From Candidatus Formimonas warabiya (GTDB lineage Bacteria > Bacillota > Dehalobacteriia > Dehalobacteriales > Dehalobacteriaceae), in NCBI RefSeq assembly GCF_002777255.1, contig NZ_CP017634.1, forward strand, positions 2,368,903 through 2,432,902: DNA of 64,000 nucleotides, read 5' to 3'. How positions within the stretch are numbered: the stretch's first letter is position 1; every line of letters begins with the position of its first letter. This document shows positions 25,912-35,536 of the stretch, one piece after another. The notes below the pieces were generated by a model. That model did no database searches, had not been told where the DNA came from, and worked only from the letters and a program-made list of their open reading frames with translations. A program made the position numbers and the translations under genes.

Positions 25912-27447
25912 TTATTTTCCCGTAATCTCTTCCCCATTGCTATTTTCATAGATGACCCGGTTGATGGCATTCAGATAGGCCAGGGCAGATGCTTCCAAAA
26001 CGTCCGTACTGATGCCGTGTCCGGTAAATACCTTATCATTGTATTCTACCTTGACCGTAACCTCACCGATGGCATCCTTGCCCCCGGTCACCGCATTTAA
26101 GGAATAATGCTGCAGGGTCACCCCCATACCGGTTACTCTTTCCAGGCTTTTAAATGCCGCATTGATCGGTCCGTCTCCGCAGGAAGCCTCTTCCACCACC
26201 TGGTCTTCACTGACTACCCGTACCGTGGCTGTGGGCGTTACACCAGTACCGCTGCAGATATAAAGATATTCCAGATGCCATTTTTCCGGAATATTGCGCA
26301 TCAGGTTTTCTGCTAAGGCTTGCAGGTCTGCATCGGTAATCTGCTTCTTTTTATCGGCCAATTCCTTAAATTGTTTAAAGGCCTGATCCATTTCCGGGTC
26401 GTTCAAATGATAGCCCAGTTCTTCCAGACGCTGTTTAAAGCCGTGCCGCCCGGAATGTTTGCCGAAGACCAGATTGCTCTGAACCATGCCTAACATTTGG
26501 GGATTCATAATTTCATAGGTGGTGCGCTCTTTGAGCACCCCATCCTGGTGAATGCCTGATTCATGAGCAAAAGCATTTTTCCCCACAACCGCCTTATTGG
26601 GCTGCACCGGCATGCCGGTGAGACTGGAAATTAACCGGCTGGTGCGGTAAATTTCCTGATAATTGATCCCCGTATCATATCCATAGATATCCCGGCGGGT
26701 ATAAAGCCCCATCACAAACTCTTCCAGAGCCGCATTACCCGCCCGTTCCCCTAATCCGTTCAGGGCACACTCTACCTGCTGGGCCCCATTCTTCACGGCA
26801 GCGAGAGAATTGGCTACCGCTAACCCTAAATCATTATGACAGTGGACACTGATTACCGCCTGGTCTATATTGGGCACCCCGGCTTTAATACCGGCAATGA
26901 ATTTGCCGAATTCATCCGGCGTGGCATAGCCCACGGTATCCGGGACATTAATCGTCGTGGCCCCGCAGGCAATGGCGGTTTCAAAGACTTTGCACAAGAA
27001 CTTCAGGTCGCTCCGGGAAGCGTCTTCCGCGGAAAACTCCACATCGTCCGTATATCCCTTGGCCCGTTTCACTCCTAACGCCACCATCTCCAGAACTTCT
27101 TCGGGGGTTTTGTTTAATTTATATTTCATATGAATGTCGGAAGTGGCTATAAAGGTGTGAATGCGGGCCCTCTTGGCATATTTCACGGCTTCCCAGGCCC
27201 GGTCGATATCGCCGAAGCCAATGCGGGCCAGGGCGCAGATCACAGGTCCGGAGACATTTTGGGCAATCGCTTTTACAGCCTCAAAGTCTCCCGGAGAAGC
27301 AATGGGAAAACCGGCCTCAATAATGTCCACACCCAGCTTTGCCAGCTGGACGGCAATATCCAGCTTTTCCTTCTTATTTAGGCTCACCCCGGGGGATTGT
27401 TCCCCGTCCCGCAGGGTGGTATCAAAAATAAACACTTTATTCCCCAT
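25912..27447 (-). CDS. leuA: 2-isopropylmalate synthase
   Basis: First step of leucine synthesis (2-oxoisovalerate plus acetyl-CoA). 511 residues: [16 protein letters not shown] catalytic loop, [16 protein letters not shown] metal motif, [13 protein letters not shown], and a C-terminal regulatory domain (about 390-505) for leucine feedback. The start ATG 27447 is preceded by GGGAGG and overlaps the ilvB end by 11 bases; the in-frame ATG at 27477 lies inside ilvB and is rejected. Confidence 0.97.
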   Translation of the reverse strand: MGNKVFIFDTTLRDGEQSPGVSLNKKEKLDIAVQLAKLGVDIIEAGFPIASPGDFEAVKAIAQNVSGPVICALARIGFGDIDRAWEAVKYAKRARIHTFIATSDIHMKYKLNKTPEEVLEMVALGVKRAKGYTDDVEFSAEDASRSDLKFLCKVFETAIACGATTINVPDTVGYATPDEFGKFIAGIKAGVPNIDQAVISVHCHNDLGLAVANSLAAVKNGAQQVECALNGLGERAGNAALEEFVMGLYTRRDIYGYDTGINYQEIYRTSRLISSLTGMPVQPNKAVVGKNAFAHESGIHQDGVLKERTTYEIMNPQMLGMVQSNLVFGKHSGRHGFKQRLEELGYHLNDPEMDQAFKQFKELADKKKQITDADLQALAENLMRNIPEKWHLEYLYICSGTGVTPTATVRVVSEDQVVEEASCGDGPINAAFKSLERVTGMGVTLQHYSLNAVTGGKDAIGEVTVKVEYNDKVFTGHGISTDVLEASALAYLNAINRVIYENSNGEEITGK

Positions 27448-29125
27448 CATAACCTCCCGTGCCAAGCACCATTTCATTCAACCCTTTGCCATTGAGCACC
27501 GTGGGATAAACGATTTCTTCCCTGCTGATCACACACTCAATAATACTTAATTTCCCGTTGTTCAAGGCTTCTTTCAGTACCGGGTCAATTTCCGAGGCTT
27601 TGGTAATCCTGTATCCGCAAATATCATAGGCTGCGGCCAGCTTGACAAAGTCAGGATTTCCCGTCATATCCACCGCCATCTGGCGTCTGTCACAATAAAA
27701 GTGCTGAAGCTGGCGTACCAGGCCCAAACAGCTGTTGTTCATGATCAAGACCTTAATGGGTAAGTTTTGTTCTCTTGCCGTGGCCAGTTCATTCATACTC
27801 ATCTGGAAGCTGCCGTCTCCCGTGATACAAACTACGGTAGCCTGCGGATCGGCCAGCTGGGCGCCGATGGCGGCAGGAAATCCGTATCCCATGGTGCCCA
27901 AACCCCCGGAGCTGATAAAGCTCTTGGCGTTTTTGAACCGGAGAAACTGGGCGGCAAACATTTGATGCTGGCCCACATCCGTGGTGGCAATCATCTCTCC
28001 CCCGGAAACAGCATTGAGCCGTTGCAGCACCTGACGGGTAGTCAAGTCCTCTCCCGGTTCGGGATAGCAGCAGGAAGCCTTTTCCTTCCACTGCTCCACC
28101 AGGTCCATCCAGGCAGGCCGGTGCATCTGTTCCAGGCGATCGTTGATCGCCTGCAGCACCAGCCTCACGTGACCGACGATGGGTACGTTGACCCGGACAT
28201 TTTTGCCGATTTCCGCCGGGTCAATGTCGATATGAATTACCTTGGCCTCCGGGGCAAATTTCTCTACCAATCCGGTCACCCGGTCATCAAAACGGGCGCC
28301 GATGGTAATGAGCAGGTCGCATTCGGTAATGGCCAGGTTGGCGGCAGCTTTGCCGTGGATGCCCAGCATGCCTAAGGAAAGCGCATGGTCTGTGGGAATG
28401 GATCCCAATCCCATTAAAGTGGTGGTCACGGGCGCCTGTAAAAGCTCCGCCAGCTTCACCAGCTCTTTGCCCGCATCTGCGCTGATCACGCCGCCTCCGG
28501 CATGGATCACCGGTTTTTCCGCTTCTTTCATTAAATGGCAGGCATTTTTGATTTGGCTGGGATGACCGTGTAAGGTGGGCCGGTATCCGGGCAGGCTCAC
28601 CTTTTCCGGAATTTTTTCCCCGCACATACTTTCCGCCACATTTTTCGGCACATCGATCAGTACCGGTCCCGGCCGGCCGGTGGAGGCAATATGAAAAGCC
28701 TCTTTAATCACCCGGGGGATCTCATTGGCATCCTGAACCAAATAATTGTGTTTGGTAATGGGATGGGTAATGCCCGTGATGTCCACTTCCTGAAAAGCAT
28801 CTGTGCCCACCATTTGGCTGGACACCTGTCCCGTAATAGCCACAATGGGAATAGAATCCATATAAGCCGTAGCGATCCCCGTCACCAGATTCGTCGCCCC
28901 CGGCCCGGAGGTGGCCATACAGACGCCGGTTTTCCCGCTTACCCGGGCATACCCGCTGGCGGCATGGGCGCCCCCTTGCTCCTGGCGCACCAAAACATGC
29001 TTGATGGAGGAATCTCTCAGCGCGTCATACACCGGCAGTATGGCACCGCCCGGATAGCCAAAGACAATCTTTACCCCTTCCGCTTCTAACCCTTTTACTA
29101 AAGCTTGTGCTCCTGTCATTGTCAC
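27437..29125 (-). CDS. ilvB: Acetolactate synthase large subunit
   Basis: Thiamine-diphosphate enzyme that makes acetolactate or acetohydroxybutyrate, 562 residues. The catalytic glutamate lies in [16 protein letters not shown], the FAD/middle domain in about 190-340, and the ThDP motif in [15 protein letters not shown] onward. Start is GTG 29125 after AAGGAGGAG. Biosynthetic (FAD-type, with a separate ilvN) rather than the catabolic AlsS type. The regulatory subunit ilvN is upstream, the reverse of the commonest ilvB-ilvN order. Confidence 0.96.
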   Translation of the reverse strand: MTMTGAQALVKGLEAEGVKIVFGYPGGAILPVYDALRDSSIKHVLVRQEQGGAHAASGYARVSGKTGVCMATSGPGATNLVTGIATAYMDSIPIVAITGQVSSQMVGTDAFQEVDITGITHPITKHNYLVQDANEIPRVIKEAFHIASTGRPGPVLIDVPKNVAESMCGEKIPEKVSLPGYRPTLHGHPSQIKNACHLMKEAEKPVIHAGGGVISADAGKELVKLAELLQAPVTTTLMGLGSIPTDHALSLGMLGIHGKAAANLAITECDLLITIGARFDDRVTGLVEKFAPEAKVIHIDIDPAEIGKNVRVNVPIVGHVRLVLQAINDRLEQMHRPAWMDLVEQWKEKASCCYPEPGEDLTTRQVLQRLNAVSGGEMIATTDVGQHQMFAAQFLRFKNAKSFISSGGLGTMGYGFPAAIGAQLADPQATVVCITGDGSFQMSMNELATAREQNLPIKVLIMNNSCLGLVRQLQHFYCDRRQMAVDMTGNPDFVKLAAAYDICGYRITKASEIDPVLKEALNNGKLSIIECVISREEIVYPTVLNGKGLNEMVLGTGGYDGE

Positions 29126-29138
29126 CTTGGGCTCCTCC

Positions 29139-29630
29139 TTAGTCTAATTTTGCTTTTGAGCCCCGGACCATGGCAATTTTGCCGCACCTGACTACTTCCC
29201 GGATGCCGAAAGGCTTTAAGGATGCTTCAATGGCGGCAATTTTGCCCTGGTCGCCGGTGGCTTCAATGATTAACGACTTATACCCGATATCGACAATCCG
29301 GGCTCGAAAAATATCGACGATCTGCATCACTTCACTGCGTTGAACCGGTTCCGCGTGCACTTTGATTAAAACCAATTCCCGGTCCACATATTCTTCGTCG
29401 GTGATATCACTCACCTTAATCACTTCGATCAGTTTATGCAGCTGCTTGGTGACCTGCTCAATCACATGATCGTCGCCTTCCACTACAATGGTCATGCGGG
29501 ATATTTTAGGATTTTCTGTCGTGCCCACAGCCAGGCTTTCAATATTGTACCCCCGGCGGCTAAACATTCCGGCAACCCGGGCCAATACCCCGGCACGGTT
29601 TTCTACCATCACAGATAGCACATGTCGCAT
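29139..29630 (-). CDS. ilvN: Acetolactate synthase small (regulatory) subunit
   Basis: 163 residues: an N-terminal ACT domain (VLSVMVENRAGVLARVAGMFSRRGYNI, about 3-75) that binds valine, then the ALS_ss C-terminal domain (VEPVQRSEVMQIVDIFRA-like, about 85-160). Start ATG 29630 with GGAGGT seven bases upstream; ATG 29636 is too close. Full length. Confidence 0.96.
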   Translation of the reverse strand: MRHVLSVMVENRAGVLARVAGMFSRRGYNIESLAVGTTENPKISRMTIVVEGDDHVIEQVTKQLHKLIEVIKVSDITDEEYVDRELVLIKVHAEPVQRSEVMQIVDIFRARIVDIGYKSLIIEATGDQGKIAAIEASLKPFGIREVVRCGKIAMVRGSKAKLD

Positions 29631-29722
29631 GATCATACCTCCAAAGTTTATGTGTATGCCGGGACATTCTGCCCCGGCATGGTTGATTCGGTATCACGAC
29701 AACAATTTGGACAAAAGGACGT

Positions 29723-31384
29723 TTATTTTACTACCACCGCTCCTGTCGCGGCAGAGGTCACCCTTTGCGCATACTTGGCCAAATATCCCCGGGTAATTTT
29801 CGGTTCCGGTTTTACCCAGGAAGCTCTGCGCCGTTCTATTTCTTTTTCATCCAAGGCTACGTCCAGCCTTCCTTCCAGGATATTGATGCTGATCCGGTCC
29901 CCTTCTTCCAGCAATCCGATCAGGCCGCCCTCGGCCGCCTCCGGTGAGACATGACCGATAGAAGCGCCTCTGGTGGCGCCGGAAAAACGCCCGTCCGTAA
30001 TCAAGGCCACAGATTCTCCCAGGCCCATTCCCTGTACCGCAGAGGTGGGGGTGAGCATTTCTCTCATGCCCGGGCCCCCTTTGGGCCCTTCATAGCGGAT
30101 CACAATCACATCTCCGGGAACAATTTTGCCTCCAAAAATGGCTGCCGACGCTTCCTCTTCACTGTTAAATACCCGGGCCGGCCCGCTGTGCTTCATCATT
30201 TGGGGCGCTACGGCGGCTTTTTTCACTACAGCCCCGTCGGGAGCCAGATTGCCTCTCAGGATAGCTAAGCCTCCTTTGGCACTATAAGGATCTTTCACGC
30301 TGCGAATCACATCGGCATTCAAGATTTTTCTTCCGGCAATATTTTCCCCCACTGTTTTTCCTGTCACCGTGATCACATCCGCAGCAATCAAACCGAGCGT
30401 ATTTAGTTCCGCCATCACGGCCGGCAATCCTCCCGCCTCGTCGAGCTCATGGATGTGATGATGTCCCGCAGGAGCCAGTTTACACAAATGGGGCGTCCCC
30501 TCGCCGATCTCATTAACCAGATCCAGATTAATCTGTACGCCGGCCTCGTAGGCAATGGCAGGCAGGTGCAGCACCGTATTGGTAGAGCATCCTAAAGCCA
30601 TATCCACCGTGAGCGCATTGCGAAATGCCTTTTCTGTCATAATTTTCAAGGGCCGGATATCCTTTTCGAGCAGGTCCATGATTTTCATCCCAGCCTGTTT
30701 GGCCAGGCGAATCCGCCCCGAATGAATCGCCGGAATGGTGCCGTTGCCGGGCAGCCCCATGCCCAGCACTTCCGTCAGGCAATTCATGGAGTTGGCGGTA
30801 AACATGCCGGAGCAGGACCCGCATCCCGGACAGGCATGATTCTCAATCTCTTCCAGCTCATCCAGGGTCATTTTTCCCGCGCTTACGGCGCCTACCGCTT
30901 CAAAGACAGAATTGAGATCCAGTTCTTTCCCCTGATAGCGGCCTGTCATCATGGGACCCCCGCTCACAAAGACGGCGGGAAGATCCAAACGGGCTGCGGC
31001 CATCAGCATACCCGGCACAATCTTATCACAGTTGGGAATAAACACTAAGGCATCAAAGGCATGGGCCAAGGCCATCACTTCCACAGAGTCCGCAATGAGC
31101 TCCCGGCTGGCGAGAGAATATTTCATGCCCTGGTGGCCCATAGCTATGCCGTCACAGATCCCAATGGCGGGAAACTCGATAGGTGTGCCTCCGGCGATTC
31201 TTACGCCCGCCTTCACGGCTTCGGCAATGTTGCGTAAATGCATATGGCCGGGAACGATTTCATTAAAAGAATTCACCACTCCGATCAGGGGCCGGTCGAT
31301 TTCCTCTTTGGTTAAGCCCAAGGCCCTTAGGAGAGATCTGTGCGGAGCCTTTTCCAATCCTTGCTTCGCTTGATCACTTTTCAT
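29723..31384 (-). CDS. ilvD: Dihydroxy-acid dehydratase
   Basis: Iron-sulfur dehydratase that makes 2-oxoisovalerate and 2-oxo-3-methylvalerate, 553 residues. Cluster cysteines in [11 protein letters not shown] and [20 protein letters not shown]-terminal [23 protein letters not shown]. Start ATG 31384 follows GAGGTGAG; the upstream in-frame ATG at 31420 overlaps ilvE and is rejected. Confidence 0.97.
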   Translation of the reverse strand: MKSDQAKQGLEKAPHRSLLRALGLTKEEIDRPLIGVVNSFNEIVPGHMHLRNIAEAVKAGVRIAGGTPIEFPAIGICDGIAMGHQGMKYSLASRELIADSVEVMALAHAFDALVFIPNCDKIVPGMLMAAARLDLPAVFVSGGPMMTGRYQGKELDLNSVFEAVGAVSAGKMTLDELEEIENHACPGCGSCSGMFTANSMNCLTEVLGMGLPGNGTIPAIHSGRIRLAKQAGMKIMDLLEKDIRPLKIMTEKAFRNALTVDMALGCSTNTVLHLPAIAYEAGVQINLDLVNEIGEGTPHLCKLAPAGHHHIHELDEAGGLPAVMAELNTLGLIAADVITVTGKTVGENIAGRKILNADVIRSVKDPYSAKGGLAILRGNLAPDGAVVKKAAVAPQMMKHSGPARVFNSEEEASAAIFGGKIVPGDVIVIRYEGPKGGPGMREMLTPTSAVQGMGLGESVALITDGRFSGATRGASIGHVSPEAAEGGLIGLLEEGDRISINILEGRLDVALDEKEIERRRASWVKPEPKITRGYLAKYAQRVTSAATGAVVVK

Positions 31385-31394
31385 TGTTCTCACC

Positions 31395-32273
31395 TCAAAT
31401 CTTCTCTCCGTCTCCGGCATTTCTCACGTAATCACGATAATCCTGAATTAACATTTTGGTAATTTCCCCGGGCTGGCCGGTTCCAATCATCCGGCCGTCA
31501 TATTTAACGGCGGGAATAGCTTCCGCCGCGGTACCGGTGAGGAAGCATTCGTCGGCGGTATATAAATCCATCCGGGTAAACAGCACTTCCCGCACTTCAA
31601 TGCCCCGTTTCTTAGCCAGATCGATCACGCAGTTCCGGGTCACGCCCTCCAGCAGACCTGCGGAAATAGGCGGTGTATACAGGACACCATCCCGGACAAA
31701 AAATATGTTATCACCCGTTGCTTCCGCCACATATCCCTCATTATTGAGCAGTACGGCCTCCGGCACGCCGGCCAGATTGGCTTCCATCTTGGCATAAATA
31801 TTATTTAAATAATTAAGAGATTTTACTCTGGGATTGCATGCTTCGGCAATATTTCTCCGGGTCGCCACGGTAATTAATTCTAAACCGGTTTGATAGAGCT
31901 CCTCGGGGTACAGTTTAATGGTCGCTGAGATACAGAATGTGGTAGTCTTGGCACATTTCCTGGGGTCTAAACCTAGATCCCCCTTCCCCCGGGTTACGAC
32001 CAAACGGATGTATGCGTCGGTAAGATCATTGCGCCGGCAGGTCTCCGTGACCACCTGCGCCATTTCTTCAGGAGTCTCGTTGATTTTCAAGCCCATGGTA
32101 TGGGCGCCCTGGTAGAGCCGTTTCAGGTGCTCTTTTAATTTAAAAACCACGCCGTTGTACGCCCGGATTCCCTCAAAAACCCCGTCCCCATAGAGCAAGC
32201 CATGATCAAAAACCGATACCTTTGCCTGTTCTTCCTCTACATATTGTCCGTCCAAGTAAATGATAAGTCCCAT
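31395..32273 (-). CDS. ilvE: Branched-chain amino acid aminotransferase
   Basis: PLP class IV aminotransferase, 292 residues, last step of Val, Leu and Ile synthesis. The PLP lysine is in [29 protein letters not shown] and [10 protein letters not shown] are further family blocks. First structural gene after the T-box; ATG start. In this operon it precedes ilvD-ilvN-ilvB. Confidence 0.95.
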   Translation of the reverse strand: MGLIIYLDGQYVEEEQAKVSVFDHGLLYGDGVFEGIRAYNGVVFKLKEHLKRLYQGAHTMGLKINETPEEMAQVVTETCRRNDLTDAYIRLVVTRGKGDLGLDPRKCAKTTTFCISATIKLYPEELYQTGLELITVATRRNIAEACNPRVKSLNYLNNIYAKMEANLAGVPEAVLLNNEGYVAEATGDNIFFVRDGVLYTPPISAGLLEGVTRNCVIDLAKKRGIEVREVLFTRMDLYTADECFLTGTAAEAIPAVKYDGRMIGTGQPGEITKMLIQDYRDYVRNAGDGEKI

Positions 32274-32430
32274 CTGTTTTTCCTCCCCAAAATTTATTTT
32301 AATCTTTAAATCTTATCGTGATGAGATTAGAAAACTTGGCTTGCGCCAAGCCTCTGGCGGCGGTGGAAGCCTTAGTTGTACTTATACTTTCAACCTTTTA
32401 TAATTATAAATTCTGAAAGTAAAATAAAAA

Positions 32431-32720
32431 AACCCTTCGTTGACAACCGGAGATAGCTGATTGTCAGGGACGAAAGGATTATTCCGCGGTACCACCCTGC
32501 TTGTTGCACACAAAGGGTGCAACCACTTGCTGTACTGTTTGATTCCAGCGCAAAGATAACGGGTTCATCCCGGCTCCTGTCTACTCAGGCAAACCTTTTT
32601 GACGAAGCAACTCTGCAGTGAGGCCTCTAAGCTGGCCGGAACCGGTTCCCAGCACCTCCGGCTCTCTGTATCCGCCCAAAACTTAAAACATGTCTGCGTC
32701 ATCGTTTTTGGTCTAGTTTT
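32431..32720 (-). promoter_or_regulatory. T-box leader of the ilv-leu operon (probably leucine-specific)
   Basis: The minus-strand leader contains the T-box core AGGGTGGTACCGCG (32485-32498), a preceding Stem I with the AGAGAG turn and apical GGTGCTGGGAACCGG region, and a terminator (CCTTTCGT..GACAA / TTGTC..ACGAAGGG, then a T run, 32433-32477). A CTC triplet followed by A on the 3' side of Stem I (GGCCTCACTG) is the most likely specifier, indicating leucine tRNA; the exact register cannot be proved by eye. Uncharged tRNA would stabilise the antiterminator and switch the nine-gene operon on. Confidence 0.93.
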
Positions 32721-32737
32721 CATTATAATTAAATTCT

Positions 32738-32766
32738 AGTATACAAAAGGGCACTCCCTATGTCAA
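32738..32766 (-). promoter_or_regulatory. Strong sigma-A promoter of the T-box/ilv-leu operon
   Basis: TTGACA (32761-32766), a 17-base spacer and TATACT (32738-32743) on the minus strand, just upstream of the T-box leader. Start of transcription expected near 32731. Confidence 0.85.
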
Positions 32767-32856
32767 GCGATTTTTGACTTCAGCCATTTAACTTTTATTG
32801 TGGGAAACTTCCCCGATACTCCCGCCAATTCAAATGAAGAGACTGCTTTTTGTGGT

Positions 32857-33750
32857 TTAATCCGTTTTTTCTTTCGTTTCCATCAAGTTCGCAACCAAGA
32901 TAGAACCGATGATGATAAACCCTCCCAATATGCCTCGAAAACTCAATGTTTCTCTTAGAATAATGAATGAACATACTGCAGTCAAGATCGGTTGCGTGCA
33001 TTGAAGCATTGAAACTGTACTAGGCGAAAGGTGTACCAATGCAGAATTTTGTAATATATAAGCCATGCAAGTACATGTCAATGCTAAATAAACAACTACC
33101 GCCCAAGCTACTGGTGCAATATTTGGCACAACACTAAAATCATCAAACACCAATGCACAAATAAGGCTTATAAATGCTGTAACACCTGCCTGCGTGGCTG
33201 AAATCGTAACTGTGTCAATCGATTCTAACGATTTTTTGCCAAACACCAATGCGCCCGATAATGCTATTGCTGTGATGAGGGCACAAAAATCGCCTTTATT
33301 TAATGCAAATCGACTATCATTACAGCAAAGTAAATACAAGCCAACTGTTACAATTATTTGCAAAGGCAAATACCTAAAATTATATTTCTGATGAAGAATA
33401 ACTACAGCAAGCATCGGTGCAAAAATGACCGGCAATGACATTAAAAATCCAACGTTGGTAGCAGATGTCCAATTCAATGCTAAATTACAAGTTATATAGG
33501 CAAGGGCCATACACAAGCTTGCCGGAAGATACTGCGACAACTTAACTGTTCTCAATTGGCAGGCTATCCTTTTCCCGAAAAAAATAAAGAAGATAAAGAG
33601 TGCCATAGAAAATCGAAAGGTAAGCAGCCAAAACGGAGTAATGCTTTGATAGGCTACCTTTGTTAAGGGATTCCCAAAGCCATAAACCACACTTTGAAGC
33701 AATATATAAGATACATATTTAATTAGTTTTATGTTTCCTTTTGTAAGCAT
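32857..33750 (-). CDS. DMT-superfamily (EamA) transporter
   Basis: 297-residue inner-membrane protein with about ten membrane segments in two EamA halves (for example ITPFWLLTFRFSMALFIFF and SPSTVSMLQCTQPILTAVCSFIILRE). Start ATG 33750 follows GGAGGAATA; the frame is open further upstream without a ribosome site. Family members export amino acids or other metabolites; the substrate is unknown. Its base composition is visibly more AT-rich than the leu operon next door, suggesting separate origin. Confidence 0.9.
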   Translation of the reverse strand: MLTKGNIKLIKYVSYILLQSVVYGFGNPLTKVAYQSITPFWLLTFRFSMALFIFFIFFGKRIACQLRTVKLSQYLPASLCMALAYITCNLALNWTSATNVGFLMSLPVIFAPMLAVVILHQKYNFRYLPLQIIVTVGLYLLCCNDSRFALNKGDFCALITAIALSGALVFGKKSLESIDTVTISATQAGVTAFISLICALVFDDFSVVPNIAPVAWAVVVYLALTCTCMAYILQNSALVHLSPSTVSMLQCTQPILTAVCSFIILRETLSFRGILGGFIIIGSILVANLMETKEKTD

Positions 33751-33865
33751 TATTCCTCCAAAACTTAATCCGCTATTTAAAGGATTGGATTTATCTTCCT
33801 TACATATTTTTCTAAATCCGCGAAAAGATATCAATGGTTATTCTTTCGAAAGGGAGGTGATGCAG

Positions 33866-33997
33866 ATGAGACGTGACGAAATGGAGTTTGCCGCCCTTAA
33901 CTCCGGCGAATTGACAAAAGTGCAAGAAGCGGAAAAAGCGGTGAGCCAGCAGCACGGCGGCAAAGAAGTAATCTTACTGGCCTATACGAAAAAATAA
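33866..33997 (+). CDS. Small 43-residue protein upstream of CotF-like genes
   Basis: Short charged protein (MRRDEMEFAALNSGELTKVQ... ending LLAYTKK) with a strong ribosome site AGGGAGGTGA (33851-33860). No domain is recognised. It precedes two CotF-like spore-coat genes on the same strand within 80 bases, so a sporulation link is inferred from context only. An alternative ATG two codons earlier overlaps the ribosome site. Confidence 0.7.
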   Translation: MRRDEMEFAALNSGELTKVQEAEKAVSQQHGGKEVILLAYTKK

Positions 33998-34073
33998 CTA
34001 ATCCATCCTTTGGCATAAATTCAGGCAAATCAAAAATACGAAGGATCGTAAAAAGATGAAAGGAGTATCCGGT

Positions 34074-34259
34074 ATGTCGCAATTAAACCAAATGGAACTG
34101 CAAAGTCTCAGGCATCTCATTGGCGCCCATGAAACGGCTTATCAAAAAATGCAGACCTATGCCCAGCAGTCGAATGATCCCCAGGTAAAGGCCTATTTTG
34201 AAAAGTCTGCCCAGGATGCCCAAAAAACGAAACAGCAATTGCTGTCATTTCTAAACTAG
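34074..34259 (+). CDS. Small CotF-like spore coat protein
   Basis: 61 residues, entirely helical pattern: LNQMELQSLRHLIGAHETAYQKMQTYA, then DPQVKAYFEKSAQDAQKTKQQLLSFL, the ferritin-like bundle half seen in CotF-related coat proteins. AAAGGAG before ATG 34074 (an upstream ATG at 34056 lies before the ribosome site). 10 bases before the next CotF-like gene; likely one unit. Expected in the forespore or mother-cell coat. Confidence 0.8.
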   Translation: MSQLNQMELQSLRHLIGAHETAYQKMQTYAQQSNDPQVKAYFEKSAQDAQKTKQQLLSFLN

Positions 34260-34269
34260 GAGGGAGAAC

Positions 34270-34515
34270 ATGCAAGAGAAAGTAATGGTTAGCGACGCCC
34301 TGTCCATGGTGAAAAGCAGCTTAGCCACCTATGCCCAGGTGATCTCAGAATGTGCCAATCCCAATCTCAGATCCGCGATCCAGCAGATCAGAAACAATTG
34401 TGAAACCTCTCAATATGAGCTTTTTAAACTTGCTCAGAGCAAAGGTTTTTATCAGCCGGCCACGATGGCGGACGACTCCCAGGTTCAGCAAGTGAGAATG
34501 CAGTTAGGAAGCTGA
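34270..34515 (+). CDS. CotF-family spore coat protein
   Basis: 81 residues: MVSDALSMVKSSLATYAQVISECANPNLRSAIQQIRNNCETSQYELF is the CotF helical pattern, ending FYQPATMADDSQVQQVRMQLG. Ribosome site TAGGAGGGAGA. Shorter than Bacillus CotF but typical of the clostridial small paralogues. Pairs with the preceding gene. Confidence 0.85.
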   Translation: MQEKVMVSDALSMVKSSLATYAQVISECANPNLRSAIQQIRNNCETSQYELFKLAQSKGFYQPATMADDSQVQQVRMQLGS

Positions 34516-34523
34516 TGAGGCAC

Positions 34524-34548
34524 GGAGGGACAGATAGACTGTCCCTCC
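34524..34548. terminator. Hairpin between convergent cotF-like and methyltransferase genes
   Basis: Perfect 10-bp stem GGAGGGACAG / CTGTCCCTCC with a 5-base loop, nine bases past the coat-protein stop. No T tract on either strand, so it may be a weak terminator or RNA-stabilising hairpin. Confidence 0.45.
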
Positions 34549-34582
34549 CTCATTGATACGTTCCTTCTTCTTTTGTTTTTGT

Positions 34583-35464
34583 CTAACGGTTCACTTTCAA
34601 TCCTTGGGCAACCGCTGCGATATGCTCCGGCGTGGTCCCGCAGCACCCGCCCACCAGGGATGCTCCTGCCTGGAAACACTTCAGCACCCCTTGGGCAAAC
34701 ACTTCCGGCGCCATTTGATAAACCGTCTGCCCTTTTACCAGCTTCGGTTTGCCCGCATTAGGCTGGGCAAGAATGGGCAAAAGCGTTTTTTCCCGCAGTG
34801 CGCCGATGATCCCGGCAATTTCTTCCGGCTCCAGATCCCCGCAGTTGGTGCCGATCACATCCCCGCCTTGGTCCGCAACCGCAGCGGCGCATTGGGCCAG
34901 GCTCTGACCCATGATGGTCCGTCCTCCCCCGGATTTAGTGGAAAGGGTAAAAGAGACGATGACAGGTAGAGGAGATACTTCCTTACAGGCCTGAAGGGCA
35001 CATAAAGCTTCTTTTAACTCCATCATGGTTTCAATAATAAACCCGTCTGCTCCTGCTTCCGCCAATACCTCCGCTTGCGCCCGATAGTTATCGATCATTT
35101 CTTGTTCCGTAAACTGACCTAAGGGCTCCATCAGCTGTCCGGTGGGCCCCATATCCCCCAGCACAAAGAGACGGTCTCCCGCCGCCTGCTTCGCTAATTG
35201 CACCCCTGTCCGGTTCACTTTCTTAAAATCAATGTCCAGATCATGGGTCTTCATATAAATAGGATTCATGGTAAAGGTATTGGCGATTAAAACCTGGGCC
35301 CCGCTTTGGACATAATCCCGGTGCACTTTCAGGACTGTCTCCGGGTGGGTCAGGTTGTTTAAACCCCCGCTCAGTTCCAGCCCGTACCTGGCCAGTTGGG
35401 TTCCCATGGCGCCATCAAATAAGACCGCTTTTTCTTGCCGGAAAAAGGTCATCAAATCCATCAT
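34583..35464 (-). CDS. Homocysteine S-methyltransferase family protein
   Basis: About 293 residues, one homocysteine-binding TIM barrel as in the N-terminal module of MetH, BHMT or MmuM: LFDGAMGTQLARYGL, ANTFTMNP, IIETMMELKEAL, and zinc cysteines in GTNCGD and GGCCGTTPEHI. A standalone barrel needs a methyl donor such as S-methylmethionine, betaine or a corrinoid protein. Start ATG 35464 or 35461 with GGAG upstream. It follows the M14-MttB cluster on the same strand with a 72-base gap, so it may take methyl groups from that pathway (inference). Confidence 0.88.
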   Translation of the reverse strand: MMDLMTFFRQEKAVLFDGAMGTQLARYGLELSGGLNNLTHPETVLKVHRDYVQSGAQVLIANTFTMNPIYMKTHDLDIDFKKVNRTGVQLAKQAAGDRLFVLGDMGPTGQLMEPLGQFTEQEMIDNYRAQAEVLAEAGADGFIIETMMELKEALCALQACKEVSPLPVIVSFTLSTKSGGGRTIMGQSLAQCAAAVADQGGDVIGTNCGDLEPEEIAGIIGALREKTLLPILAQPNAGKPKLVKGQTVYQMAPEVFAQGVLKCFQAGASLVGGCCGTTPEHIAAVAQGLKVNR

Positions 35465-35536
35465 TCTCACGCTCCAACCCCACAAACATTTTTCCTCATT
35501 CTAGCATTTTTTAGGGGCTTTGGAAAGGGCATAGAG

